Shown here one piece after another: positions 1 to 9,412 of a DNA stretch of 64,000 nt; position 1 is the stretch's first letter; each line of letters begins with the position of its first letter. The stretch comes from Daedaleopsis sinensis (lineage: Eukaryota; Basidiomycota; Agaricomycetes; Polyporales; Polyporaceae), in contig CM066306.1 of NCBI GenBank assembly GCA_033807695.1, positions 4,092,001 to 4,156,000 on the forward strand. The letters are read 5' to 3'. The position numbers and the translations under genes were made by a program. The notes under the pieces are model-generated. The model was not told the origin of the DNA and did no database searches. It saw only the letters and a list, made by a program, of their open reading frames with translations.

Positions 1-97
1 GGGCTTCCAAGATTAGAATACGTAGGGCCCTCCGGGCAGACCTGGACACGATTGGTCCACTCTGAATTCTAGTCACATAACTAGTAACTTGAGATTC

Positions 98-168
98 GGG
101 AAGTTCGAAGGCGCCGCGCCTTGGGCAGGCTTTGCCAGCCCTCGGCCAGCGGCGCCTTCGAACTTCCC
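98..168. repeat. Hairpin inside the 564-nt esterase intron
   Basis: The left arm GGGAAGTTCGAAGGCGCCGC (98-117) and right arm at 149-168 are perfect 20-bp reverse complements. A second nested stem lies inside the loop: GGGCAGGC (123-130) against GCCAGCCC (134-141), one mismatch. Equivalents are 11218-11288 (perfect), 21844-21914, 32417-32487, 43070-43140 and 53808-53878; the last four carry two adjacent mismatches in the right arm. The intron has a GTGAGT donor and a CTAAC branch point about 18 nt before the acceptor. Confidence 0.85.
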
Positions 169-328
169 TCGACTCCCGCCCGCTCATACATACCTGGGCT
201 CATTGCAATGGTCTTCCAGTTCCTCTCGAACAGTCCGTCATACAGGACTCGGAAATACCTTCGCCTTGTTTTCAAAACCTGTACACTTTGATCGTGTCCA
301 GGAACATACGCTAACAATGCTCTTGCAG

Positions 329-1008
329 ATTCCGTCACGGAGAACCACTTCTTCTCTCTCTCATGCCTGCTATACCCGCACGTCCGTGCTACGCCGAACT
401 ACATCGAACACCCCAACTTCGATCGCGCATGGCCGCAGCATCTCTACCTCAACCCGTCTTCTCCTCTCGTGAACAGCATTTACTTCCCCCCCGGATTCGA
501 CATCGAGAAGACGCCGCTGGTCACCTTCCGCCGCGTAGATCTCCTCATGGAACAGCCGCAGCTCGACGCGCTCTACCACTCCCTCCACCGCACGTCCAAG
601 TACGTCTCCGCCGACCAGAGTCTCTTCAGCGACGAGGGCGTGTGGAACCTCCCGCCCGCGGAGTACGTGAAGATCCTCACGTCCCCGCTCCCCGAGGGCA
701 ACTACGCGACGCTCGTGGTCAGCACGGGCGGCCACTGGACGACGAGCCTCTTTGCGGGCCTGAAGGACCCGAAGAAGTTCAACGAGGGCATCCAGAACGT
801 CATCGACTTCTTCCAGGAGGCCATGCACGCGTGGGCGCAGGAGGTGCAGCGCCTGCTCGACGACGCGGAGAAGGCGGAGCAGCGGGGCGAGGCGCGGGTA
901 GACCTTAGATCACAGAGGTGCGTGTCGTTCGCTGATGTCCGTGATGGTGAGGACGACGAAGATCTGCGAGATGGAAGTCAAACCTCTGTACGCTGGGTGG
1001 GGGGGTAA
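329..1008 (+). pseudogene. PC-esterase copy, truncated exon 2 (exon 1 left of window)
   Basis: The acceptor TCTTGCAG ends at 328, and exon 2 then reads DSVTENHFFSLSC in the esterase frame. It follows the intact copy through VVSTGGHW to AEKAEQR, then enters foreign sequence, adding a tail of about 34 residues (GEARVDLRSQRC...) before the stop at 1006-1008. The DCLH/GWTHYIW block is absent. Exon 1 should lie about 240 bp left of position 1, by analogy with the other units. The copy is probably inactive as an esterase. Confidence 0.8.
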
Positions 1009-1130
1009 TCTGGACGGGTACGTGTGGTGGGCAGGTAATCTGGACGGTATATGCTGGCTGGGGAGGAATCTGGATGGGTACAGTGGCTGGGGAGTGCGCT
1101 GGCTGGGGAGGCAATCTGGACGGTATACGC
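988..1130 (+). repeat. ~30-bp minisatellite, copy number differs between units
   Basis: Degenerate copies of a unit like GGTAATCTGGACGGTATACG plus GCTGGGTGGG. Equivalents are 12108-12222, 22734-22850, 33307-33483 and 43970-44135. The array holds roughly 3.5 to 6 copies, fewest in B and C and most in D and E. It starts about 90 bp after the esterase breakpoint and explains part of the length difference between units. On the minus strand it reads as Pro-rich ORFs, which I regard as artefacts of the repeat. Confidence 0.85.
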
Positions 1131-1993
1131 TCACTTGGACGCGGGATATGGTGGGCAGGCGTAGCTACTCCGTGTACATACACTGCAATATATTTCGTCC
1201 CTCCGTCCCTTCACTCAGCTAGAGAGCGAGCGAGACCGACGCGATACGACTCGACAGTGCCCCAGCGCCTACGTGCCCATTTCGGGACGGCCATCTCAGA
1301 CGCGACTCGCGCTTCTCGGCGCTCGCTCCTTGCTTCCCGCCACCACCTCCGTCGAAAGTCCGTCCCGTCGTCCTTGTCTCCGACTTGGTCCCCCCTCCCA
1401 TCTGGTGCTCGAACTCGGACTCTGGCTGGTGCACGTACCTGACACGTCGCCTCTCGCCTTGGACAATGCACTGGGACTTGCGCTCTCGCTGCAGCTGCTC
1501 CGAATCCGCGCCCGCCCTGCCCCTGCTCTCGACTCTGCGCTCATTGTCCTCGTTCCCGCCATCCGCCTCGGATCTCGCCTGCAGACGACTTCAAGTTCCC
1601 GACGCCCGCCACCAGTCCGTGCCAGCGTTCCCAGACACTCCGCACCCACCACTCCCCCGGAACGACAGAAAACACGCACCTGTATGCTCCCCGAGACGTC
1701 CCTGCCGTCCGCCCGCTCTGCAGCTGCTCCCTCCTCGATCTGACTCCCACCCGGATGCTGAACGCGCGTGACGGTCTCGTCACCCAGACCCGTCAATCGT
1801 CGATCTGTCGCGTCGCCTCACGTCCGTCGTCCGCCGTAAGGTACGTGGCCGGAGTCATTGTCGCCGCCGCTCTCAGTTACCGTCAACACTGCCAGCAACA
1901 TCGAGGTACGTCCATGTCGACGACCGCGGTTGCCGCGGGTCTCCCGCCGCGCTGCCTGCCTCCCGCTGCCGCCGAAGTCCGCATAGGCCGCAG
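1131..1993. other. Anonymous unit DNA, GC-rich, no credible gene
   Basis: Overlapping ORFs of 70-200 codons occur in several frames on both strands here and in the equivalent stretches of B-E, but they shift frame between units, for example through indels near 12381, 12807 and 44535. I see no family motif. A possible donor (GGTACGTGGCC, 1839) marks the start of the splice-signal-rich part. Confidence 0.5.
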
Positions 1994-2385
1994 GCGAGCC
2001 GTTTTCCAGCCCTGACACAGATCATCAGTCTCGTCGCCGTCCCCGCAGTCAAGGTACGTACCTGGAAGCGGCTCCGTCTGCCGTCTGCCACTCTGATCGC
2101 GAGGTGCGTCCAATGAGCTTCTTGGACGGCCGTGGCTTGGCCACGGGAGCTCCGCAGCGTGATGTGCCCGCCGGCAGCTCACGAACACCGCAGGTGAGTC
2201 GTTCGGAAGGAGTCCCTGACACGACTCGGCAGTCTCGTCACGGCCCCCGTCTGCCCACAGCATACATACCTGGAAGCGTCATCGGGCCGCCGTCTGACAT
2301 TCTCGACGGCCCGCCGCCATCCTATGTACGTGCTGGCCCTTCACGTAAGTCGTTTCGGAAGGAGAGCCTGACATAACCTTGTCAG
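1994..2385 (+). repeat. Three homologous intron-like boxes in tandem
   Basis: Box 1 is 1994-2028 (GCGAGCCGTT...CTGACAC...CAG), box 2 is 2194-2232 (GTGAGTCGTT...CTGACAC...CAG) and box 3 is 2345-2385 (GTAAGTCGTT...CTGACAT...CAG). Boxes 2 and 3 have full donor, branch point and acceptor consensus and are 39 and 41 nt long. In box 1 the donor GT is GC. Each box is followed by a similar exon-like stretch starting TCTCG and then by a GTACGTACCTGG-like donor region. This looks like a 150-200-bp module copied three times. It is conserved in units B-E. Confidence 0.6.
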
Positions 2386-2709
2386 TCTCGCGCCGGCCTC
2401 CATCCGCAACTAAGGTGCGTACCCGGTGGATGCGACGTCCATTTGTCGCTCTGCGACTCCCGGTATCGCTCGGTACGTCTACGTACTCGAGAACGCGGCT
2501 TTGCTGCGCGACCGCCGCCGGATTATAGCACTCGGCCCGCCGGAACCGCCCAAGTATGCGTGCGATCGAGTTGGCACACGCCGGACGACTGTTCGTGCCA
2601 GTGAGGGGGGCGACCGCCGAGTCCAGCGTCGCTTGGCAGCTCTTCAAGACCTCAGCGATGACGTCGTCGGCGGTCTGTCGCCCGAGCGACCCGTGCGCTC
2701 ACGAACGTC

Positions 2710-3172
2710 CTGTACATTGCAGAAGGTGAGCCTCGTGTCGACTCAAAAGAAGGTTCTGACGTACCGATTCAGGCCGTGCTTCCCTCCGATCACCCAGCCT
2801 TCACGATCCCATTCGTCTCTGACTCGTTGCGCCAGCATTTCTAGGAGGAAGTCAGTCCATGTCCGGGCTTGCCGTGACCGTGCACATACCAAGGAATCCG
2901 AGAACCCAATTGCGGTGTGCGCAGCGGTCGAGCAGATACGGTGCGTACGCGACGCGAAGCTCTCACCCCCAAAGAGGAACTGTCCGGCCCGCGACAGTGC
3001 GTCGCAGAGATCCCCGGACACCTCCGCCGCTCTCGAGCATGGGAGAGACGTGTCGCGTCGCCGTGATATCACGCTCCGCCGCAGCTCCGGCGCCGCCATC
3101 GGGGCTCTTGCTAATCTGCTCATACTCAGGTCAGTGACGAAGCCTCCCATCGCGGTAAGCCGACGTACATAC
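2710..3172 (-). pseudogene. Minus-strand candidate gene segment with three canonical introns
   Basis: On the minus strand, introns 3172-3116 (GTATGT, CTGAC, CAG), 2889-2841 (GTATGT, CTGAC, TAG) and 2764-2710 (GTACGT, CAG) are consensus. The sequence between reads naturally: EVSGDLCDALSRAGQFLFGG and LAQRVRDEWDREGWV. I do not recognise a family. Splice phases between these two segments do not join cleanly with the most obvious sites, though a longer intron starting at GTGAGAGC would join them. Equivalents are at about 13927-14389, 24487-24949, 35177-35639 and 45829-46289; the segment is most diverged in E. It may be a decayed gene, or one end of a longer minus-strand gene starting near 5.7 kb. 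Confidence 0.3.
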
Positions 3173-3278
3173 CTCTGGCACCACGGACTCTGACTCACTG
3201 GCTGTCTTCAGCGACATCCAGCCGTTCTTCGACGCGACACGTGAAGTTGACGACGGCGGACATGCATGACGGGGCTGT

Positions 3279-3310
3279 GGACGCGTCCTCGACGCGTCGA
3301 GGATGCGTCC
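3279..3310. promoter_or_regulatory. 32-bp palindrome with three ACGCGT cores
   Basis: The element reads GGACGCGTCCTCGACG then its mirror. It is a perfect 32-bp palindrome in C (25055-25086) and D (35746-35777). It is also perfect in E (46388-46419), where both outer cores changed together (ACCCGT paired with ACGGGT). In A one arm has GATGCGTCC, and in B (14496-14527) symmetry is also broken. ACGCGT is the core bound by MBF-type cell-cycle factors in fungi; binding here is only a suggestion. Confidence 0.7.
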
Positions 3311-3874
3311 AAGTGTCGAGAACTTCACTGGCGAGCAGCCCACGACCTCGAGAGCATGGGTTAGCATGTGCAGATGGGTCAGTGAGCGGTAGAACTCACG
3401 AAGGGCTCCACAACGCGTCGGACGGCGTGTCGTCGTGACAATCACGTCGTGTCGCGTGTCGGAGTGGAGAGGAGAGTGCGAGCAACACAGGGAATGGGGT
3501 CGGGAGATGTCATTCGATCCGGATGTCCTGAACATAGCAGGCTTGGAGGGTGGAGTGGAATGTAGTAGTATGTAGAGTGCGTGCAATGGATTTGGGGGGG
3601 AAAGACTGTCTCGAGTGTCGTGTGAAAGCTGTAGCAAACTAGGCTTGGTGCCCGGGAGGCCCGAGTTCCAGTCGCCGGAGAATCCCTGAACTGACTCCTT
3701 ACGTATCTCAGAATTCCATGGTGACTCTGCTCGGACGCGCTCATCATCAAACTCTCCGCCACAGCGCCGCTGAACTATTGTGCTGCGGCACGAACATTCT
3801 GATCTGCTCTGGGTTGTGCACGTTCTTGTCTTGCAGCTCATACAATGTCAGAATATTATTTCCTTGGACAGTGT

Positions 3875-4430
3875 TTAGCTAGATACCCAATGGCGAGCAC
3901 AAATCACCGGATGGCAATCTCTCAAGCCTCGGAATCGCACGGTCATAGCATGGTCACACGCAATGGCATGGAAGCTTGAAAATTTCAGACATTTCATGTG
4001 GCTACCAAAATAGCTACGCAATTGCTCGGAAGCTTCTTTGCGAGACACCTTCTGGAGCTTTTGACACAACCCAAAGAGTCCCCCAACTCATGGGCCTGAG
4101 CATATCATGGAGAATCAGTAGCAGTAGAGTGCCCGGACCAACTTATACTGACAACGGGCTCAGACGACGAGTATTGGGGCAGACAGATGTGTAGCTGTGG
4201 CGAGGGATTCACGGCCCGCACTGACAGGGAGACTGGTCGAGAATAGCTCCTGCCCGGGAACACCGAGTCCAGAGCACGCCGCCCATCAAGCGGATGGTAC
4301 ATCCTATTCGCATCAGCTCCTGGAGCATATTCTGGATTGAGAGATGACGTAGATACTCACATGGAGCGGTGTCGGACGTGAATATGGTTGCAAGCGAGCG
4401 GACCGGGATTCGGAGGGGTTGATGCACCGA
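3875..4430 (-). other. Minus-strand ORF fragments separated by intron-like signals
   Basis: Reading downwards, a fragment containing LATIFTSDTAP meets a consensus donor GTGAGTATCTAC (near 4364) with an acceptor GCGAATAG just before GATGTACCATCC. A further donor-like GTATAAGTTGG and acceptor ATGCTCAG follow near 4150-4095. Unspliced reading through the first junction is also open (RHLSIQNMLQELMRIGC), so the splicing cannot be decided by eye. The fragments recur in every unit with few changes. There is no recognisable family. Confidence 0.25.
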
Positions 4431-4594
4431 TATGTCGGGGGTCAGCTCCCGGAGCGGCTCTGCTTTCAGGAATCACTTCCACATCGAACGGAGATCAGTT
4501 CTCGTCCGTACCTCTTCTGTAGGAGCCCGGTGATAAACCGCACACATAGTGCGACTTGGAAATAAGTTCAAATGGAGTCCTCGGGTGCTAGTCA

Positions 4595-5076
4595 CATCAG
4601 AAGAGTTGCGTTGTTCCTGAGAGCCCTGAGGCAGGGCTCTCAGTAGCGCCAGTACACCCTCAGGACTTTCTCCCTCAGTAGTGGCTGTGCTATCAGACTC
4701 TCCCTTCCGTCTTGCTGCTCATTGTTTGTGCAAACTTCCCTGTGACCCCAATGTCAATATGTATAATATGTTACCAGTACACACAGCTATGTACACGCAA
4801 ATTCTGAGCATCTAATTACCTGTTATTATACTGTAATAGCTCATTTTCTGCCACTACCAGAGCTTCTGGTGAAAGTGTTTATTCAGCACTGTTGTTCGCC
4901 TCAGAGCACAAGCGAAGTAGTACAGTGTAGACAGAAGACACATCATATGGTGCATATAGAATTTCAGGCAAATGCGACAAGAACCCACCAAGATATTGCC
5001 GGTGTGGTGTCAGACCGTCTTGGTCAGTAGCGCCAGGGCTGCCAGGGGTGTCAGTGCGAATACACACTTACTGATG
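4595..5076. mobile_element. 482-bp MITE-like insertion found only in unit A
   Basis: The empty site in the other units reads AGTCACAGTGTG. In unit A it reads AGTCA, then CATCAG...CTGATG, then CACAGTGTG. That gives a 2-bp duplication (CA) and short imperfect inverted ends (CATCAGAAGAGT against CATCAGTAAGTGT). The insert is more AT-rich than its surroundings, codes for nothing, and contains a perfect 12-bp hairpin (CTGAGAGCCCTG at 4617-4628 with its complement at 4632-4643). CAGTAGCGCCAG occurs at both ends as a direct repeat. It interrupts a minus-strand ORF that is open in B-E. Confidence 0.6.
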
Positions 5077-5666
5077 CACAGTGTGTGCAATGTCAGTAGT
5101 ATGTGCTAGTGCAGACTCGTGAGCTGTGGCATTGGTGACAGCCGGAGAGTGACCTGTACGGTGCGGCAGTTTGTCAGTAAACCGGTCTGACTCAGGGAAG
5201 AGCTGGAGATGAACTGGATGGTATGTAGTAGATACACAGAAAGCAGCGCACGAAAGAGTCTGCTTACATGGTATACTAATTGTACCACATTCATATGAGC
5301 GGTGCAGTCCAACTGTAGCTCTATCATTCAACTTGGCCTACAGTACAGGGAAGTCGTGCTATTTGCACGCATATGCGCCGAGCGGAAACAGCGGAATTGA
5401 ACGGATGAGCGTTGGATGAGCGTTAGAGTCAACCCGCCATCGCGAGAACAGCAGTCCAAATGCGGACAGCCACTACTCACCGCCGGGCGTTTATCTCTTG
5501 CTTCCTCCGCGATCTCTCGTTCACGACATTCGACACTGTCCACGCAGTAAGCAGGTTCCGCAGAATGCGACCAACATATCTGACCAGACAGACAGCTGGC
5601 AAGTTGAGAGCATAAAGATCTCGGCTCTCCTGTGCGTAAGTCATATATTATGGTGTTTGTGTTCAA
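5077..5666 (-). other. Conserved minus-strand ORF pair, function unknown
   Basis: An ORF containing RSLCSQLASCLSGQICW and AEEARDKRPAVSSG is open in all five units (5328-5666, 16064-16423, 26619-26957, 37312-37671, 47959-48297). It abuts a second ORF containing LFPESDRFTDKLPHRTGHS, which is 122-125 codons long in B-E (15699-16067, 26248-26622, 36947-37315, 47585-47962). Unit E differs there by an in-frame 3-bp insertion. In unit A the second ORF is cut short by the 482-bp insertion. Possible introns (GTGAGTAGTGG near 5489, GTAAGCAGAC near 5275) suggest that these are exons of one minus-strand gene. Confidence 0.3.
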
Positions 5667-5708
5667 TATTTCGAGATTGCTGATCGCTACGCGATTTTAC
5701 AGTGCCAT

Positions 5709-5735
5709 GGGCTTATACTGACAGCAGTATGGCCC
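5709..5735. repeat. Conserved hairpin at the divergence point of the two blocks
   Basis: GGGCTTATACTG and CAGTATGGCCC pair around a 4-nt loop (ACAG). Equivalents are 16445-16471, 27000-27026, 37693-37719 and 48340-48366. In E a T-to-C change in the left arm (ATACCG) is matched by A-to-G in the right (CGGTA). About 20-30 bp downstream units B and D have a TATA-like CTATATAAGG, while A has CTATATATGG. The hairpin separates the minus-strand ORFs on the left from the plus-strand spliced region on the right. Confidence 0.6.
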
Positions 5736-5739
5736 ATCA

Positions 5740-6498
5740 GTGATCTCTATATATGGGAAACACTATCAGCACCTCTCCACTGAGTTTTTCCCTGCCGAAA
5801 CAGGTAGAAATGGTGGGGGTTGCATTACTCGTACAGGACCCTCTCCTCGAGCCCCTTCCGCCCTAATTTACGACGGCATCGCACCCAAAATTGCATCAGG
5901 CACCGGCAGAGCGCCCATGCCGTTACGCGATGACAGCCAAGGAACTTCTACGCTCCTCAGTGCTCGGAGCCTGCGGCGTGTCCGGCTACACGAACAGGGT
6001 CTCCCTTCCCCTCCATTGTCCCCCATGTCGTTCGCTGGTTGGTCCCGCCCTCAGAGCCCCGTGATCACGCGTGCGAAATGCGTCCCTCACTTCCTCACGG
6101 TCGAGTCTGCTGACCGTGGGGGTTGCGCACGGGCCAGGTTCGAGGAGTACAAGTACTGCCGCGACCTCGTCAAGTCCGACCAGTACTCCCCCGACCCCAG
6201 TGCGCCCTCTCCCCTCTCCCCTCTCCCCTCTCTCCTCCTCCCTCTCGACCTCCCTCTCACACCCCCCCCCCTACCGACTCTACTGTATCTCTACCCGCAT
6301 GTAGTACTGTACTCGACTCTGCACTCCCCGCCGTCTCCTTTCCTTCGTGGACCACACCCCGAGTCCGCTGTCCCGCACCCTATCCCGCCCATCGTCACTT
6401 TCTCCGCACGTGGATCCGATTTGCATGCATAACCGGTCTCGTCCGACGCGCTCCTTGCCCACGATGTGATCGCCGACGGCCGTTCTTTGTCTCGGAGT
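5740..6498 (+). other. Leader-like stretch with CT-rich tract; degraded short ORF
   Basis: In C (27044-27355) and E (48384-48695) an ORF of 103 codons begins MGNTISTS and contains CGVSGYTNRVSLPL and a CPLCRSL or CPPCRSL pair of cysteines. In A it has an early stop (TAA, 5864-5866), and in B and D the ATG is AAG. Downstream is a (CTCTCCC)n tract near 6206-6250 whose length differs between units. This looks like promoter or leader DNA for the spliced region that follows. I cannot assign the ORF. Confidence 0.3.
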
Positions 6499-7778
6499 AT
6501 GCATTGGTGAGTACAGATCTGTCGGGCTCAGCGGCAGATTATGTCCTTACTACCCGATAGCTGACTTGATGTCTCCCTTTCTAGCTTCTCTCTCCGGCGT
6601 CCAGCAGGCACAGCGACGGTGTACGTACATCGTTCGCTGATGTGTGTGTGCTACACGCTTACTGACATGTTATCATTCGCCAGTAGAGCGGCAGCCTGCC
6701 AGCCTGAGGACCGGTCTCGCGGCTCTGCGTCAAAGGCGCAGTCCGAGATCGACCTTGCACGATCTCAAGGTACGTCGCCTCTATCTGCGTATACACATCT
6801 CATCGACTCTATCTGACTCAGGCTGCTATCTGCTCTGGATACCCGCCAGATTCGCTTCGCATTCGCACGGGACTCGGTGCTCGCGAGCATGACTCAAGCA
6901 GTCTGCAACTTGGTACGTCCGCACGCCGGCTCGATCCCGATCAGTTCGCGCCATTCTGACAAAACTTTCCTTCTCGGACAGCTGCCCGCGACTCTGCATC
7001 AAGACACCCGAGGTACAGACTTATCGGGAGTGCGCGCAGGTAAGCCAGCACGAAGCTCGCCGCATCGGATCGGCTCACTGTGCTGATATGTACATTTGCA
7101 GTAGAACACCGCGACCGCGATGGGCCTCGTTCCCCGAGTCGGAACAGACAGATGCGTAAGCACGGCTCGCGGTCCCTCCCTGCGCGCGTACGGTGCTGAC
7201 TCCCTCCGCTTCCTTATAGACTCACCGCTCGATCTCGCACTCCAGATGCGTCGCGTCCGCAGCAAGTGCGAGAGTGAGTCCCTGCACTGCTAGTGTGCGC
7301 ATCCCCGGACGCTGACGAGCCATTTGCGCAGATCCCCGGATACAGTCCCGAACGTGAGCGCATGGCAATGCGCGCCGCCATCGTGGACGGTTCCCATCCG
7401 CCGTGCAGTCTCCGCAGGACGTGTCCGTCTGGGACGGCTGCCGACGCAGACCGACTGTCGGCGCGCTGCCGGTTCCCGCTCACAGCACAGGTCTCCAAGT
7501 GCGCACCTCTTCAAGTTGCGGTCAATGCACAAGGCCGGTGCGTACCCCTTACCGCACTCGTTACACTTCAGCTAACGAGCGATTCAACATTCATTAGGTA
7601 CTTGTGCCGTGCGGCACCAGTCTCCCGTCGAGGGAGACTCTCGCTCACATCTCCGAGTCGATCCCGGCACGGCACCGTCGTCCGCCCGTTCTCCTGTCGA
7701 ACTCGCACGCGCACAGTCGTCTCGGACGGCACTCGGCGACGGGCGTGCGCCCCGAGTCGCGCGACGATGTCCCATTGA
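6499..7778 (+). other. Candidate ten-exon micro-exon transcript, unit A
   Basis: From ATG 6499 the exons would be 6499-6506, 6585-6620, 6684-6769, 6839-6912, 6982-7012, 7102-7155, 7220-7273, 7332-7353, 7409-7537 and 7598-7778. Most introns (55-89 nt) show GTRNGT-like donors, CTGAC or CTAAC branch points and CAG/TAG acceptors. Joined, they give one open frame of 224 codons, including SEIDLARSQ and LDLALQMRR; no family is recognised. Weak points are that the exon 4 acceptor is GG here (AG in B-E), the protein is Arg/Ser-rich as random frames in such DNA often are, and the frame is not the same in other units. It may be a decayed gene or a spliced non-coding RNA. Confidence 0.35.
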
Positions 7779-8410
7779 GTAAATACGTATATTGTTCCCG
7801 TACCTGTGTCCTTACATCCTGTACGTACCATACTCCGCCGCCGTCCCCGGGCCCGCCGCCGACTAGCTCCCCGCCGGCTCCGCACGTAGAGTAGACACCT
7901 ACGCCCCCCCAGCCCGTCTGTCTCTCTCGCCACTCGCACGGGCGGCCGGCGCGGCTGCGAGACGAGGAGACCGCCGTGCGGCGTGGGCCCTGCGACCGTC
8001 GGGATTCGGGAGCCCGCCGGCGGACGGCGACGCGTGCCCGCGGCCTGCTACGTGCCCGCTGACTCCCCGACGCGCAGCGACTGTGCACTCGCGGCGGCGG
8101 CGGCCCCCGTGTGCGGTCGGATTCGGGAGCCCGCTGGCGGACGGCGACGCGTGCGCCCGCCCGCTGACGTCCCGACCCACAAAGGGGATCTCTCCGAGCG
8201 TTCGCGGGCGCGCAGCGGCGAGCCTCCGTGTACGGCCGGATCCCGACCTACGACACGGATCCCGCACACGGCGGCGGCGCGCCCGAGACGCGAGACGCGA
8301 GACGCGAGACGCGAGACGGCTGGCGGGGGTCGGGGGTCGGGGACGGCGCGGCGCGGCGCACGTGTCCGGACGTGCTGCGGGCTGCAAGTCGTGTACTGCG
8401 TGCAGCGTGA
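7779..8410. repeat. Very GC-rich stretch with internal duplication and 7-bp ladder
   Basis: In A and E a block of about 130 bp is doubled: ATTCGGGAGCCCGCCGG near 7995 and ATTCGGGAGCCCGCTGG near 8121. In B-D there is a single, different version. Next to it, GACGCGA is repeated head to tail (about 8286-8320); the copy number is highest in A, lower in E and lowest in B-D. Long ORFs spanning this region are composition artefacts. There is no gene evidence. Confidence 0.6.
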
Positions 8411-9400
8411 GTAGCAGACGGAATAGAGTGTTTTTGGGGGGGTGTGCGCACCTTTTCGCCGCGTGCGCGACGGCTCCGCGTCCAGGCTCCGCGGGGACGG
8501 CCGCCCCGTGCACGCAGAGCGTGCGTGCGATGTGTGAGTGGGTTCCAGGGGCGCGGCGAGGCGTGGTTCGTGAGTTCGTGAGTCCGGCCTTGGCACTGTG
8601 CTGCCCGCCCGCGCGAACGTCGTGTTCCGCGTCCGCCACGGCCCGGACGCGCTCGGAGTCGTGTGTACAGTGCTCGTGTGGAGTGTCTGTGTCGGGAATG
8701 GGCGCACCCCGCGGGAGGGACCGGCTGTATCGTGAGTTGGCTTCGACCGGGTTCGGAGGTGCGCATGGGGCCGATTTTCAAAAGTCGTTGTCCGGACTTG
8801 CGAACGCATCGCATGAAGCCTACATAGTCAGCGTACACTTGCCGTGTAGTTTGCGCGCCGCGGCGTGGTGTAGTTCAGACGGGAGAGGGTGCTCACCTTG
8901 AGTGCACTTGAAATCGCTGTGAAAGCGATTTCTGCGACCTCGTCGGATCGGGGCGAGAGTGGACGCGTTCGACGCGGAACGTGCAGCGCGTTCTAGAGCA
9001 CCGTGTTAGCACGCGCACGGATGAGAAACGATAGAGTTACTCCGGATTCTCTGACGTACCGCGCAGAGATCCGGGCGTGGACGCAAAGTGCGACGGCGGG
9101 GAACGCCGCCACGCATCGTCCGAGAGTCGTTCAAGGTAGTATTGAGTGGAACATGACATTTCCGGCCGGATGGGAGAGAGGGAGTGGTGGAAGAGTCGGA
9201 CGGGAGGGAACGAGCAATGAAATCGAAGGTTTGGGCCGTTATTAAAAGTCGTCGGATCGCCGCGCAAATTGAAGGGCTGCCGGAGACTGTTCACGGCGGG
9301 CGATTCGTACGGTTGGCCGGTGAAAGGGGAGCGGGAGCGAGGGCGGGGCGAGAGTATGTGGTCGGCCAGGCAGTGATTCGGCCGTGGGTGAACGCACTGT
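8411..9400. other. Anonymous unit DNA with one conserved short hairpin
   Basis: I see no credible gene. AAATCGCT (8911-8918) and AGCGATTT (8924-8931) form an 8-bp hairpin unchanged in all five units; equivalents start near 19504, 30080, 40773 and 51513. The G-run near 8433-8441 varies in length between units. Confidence 0.5.
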
Positions 9401-9412
9401 CTATGTGTCGCG

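Noticed and set aside
363..908. 181-codon ORF overlapping esterase exon 2, repeated in the other units
   Set aside because: Out of frame with the motif-bearing esterase frame (GDS, GGHW). It is an Arg/Pro-rich shadow.
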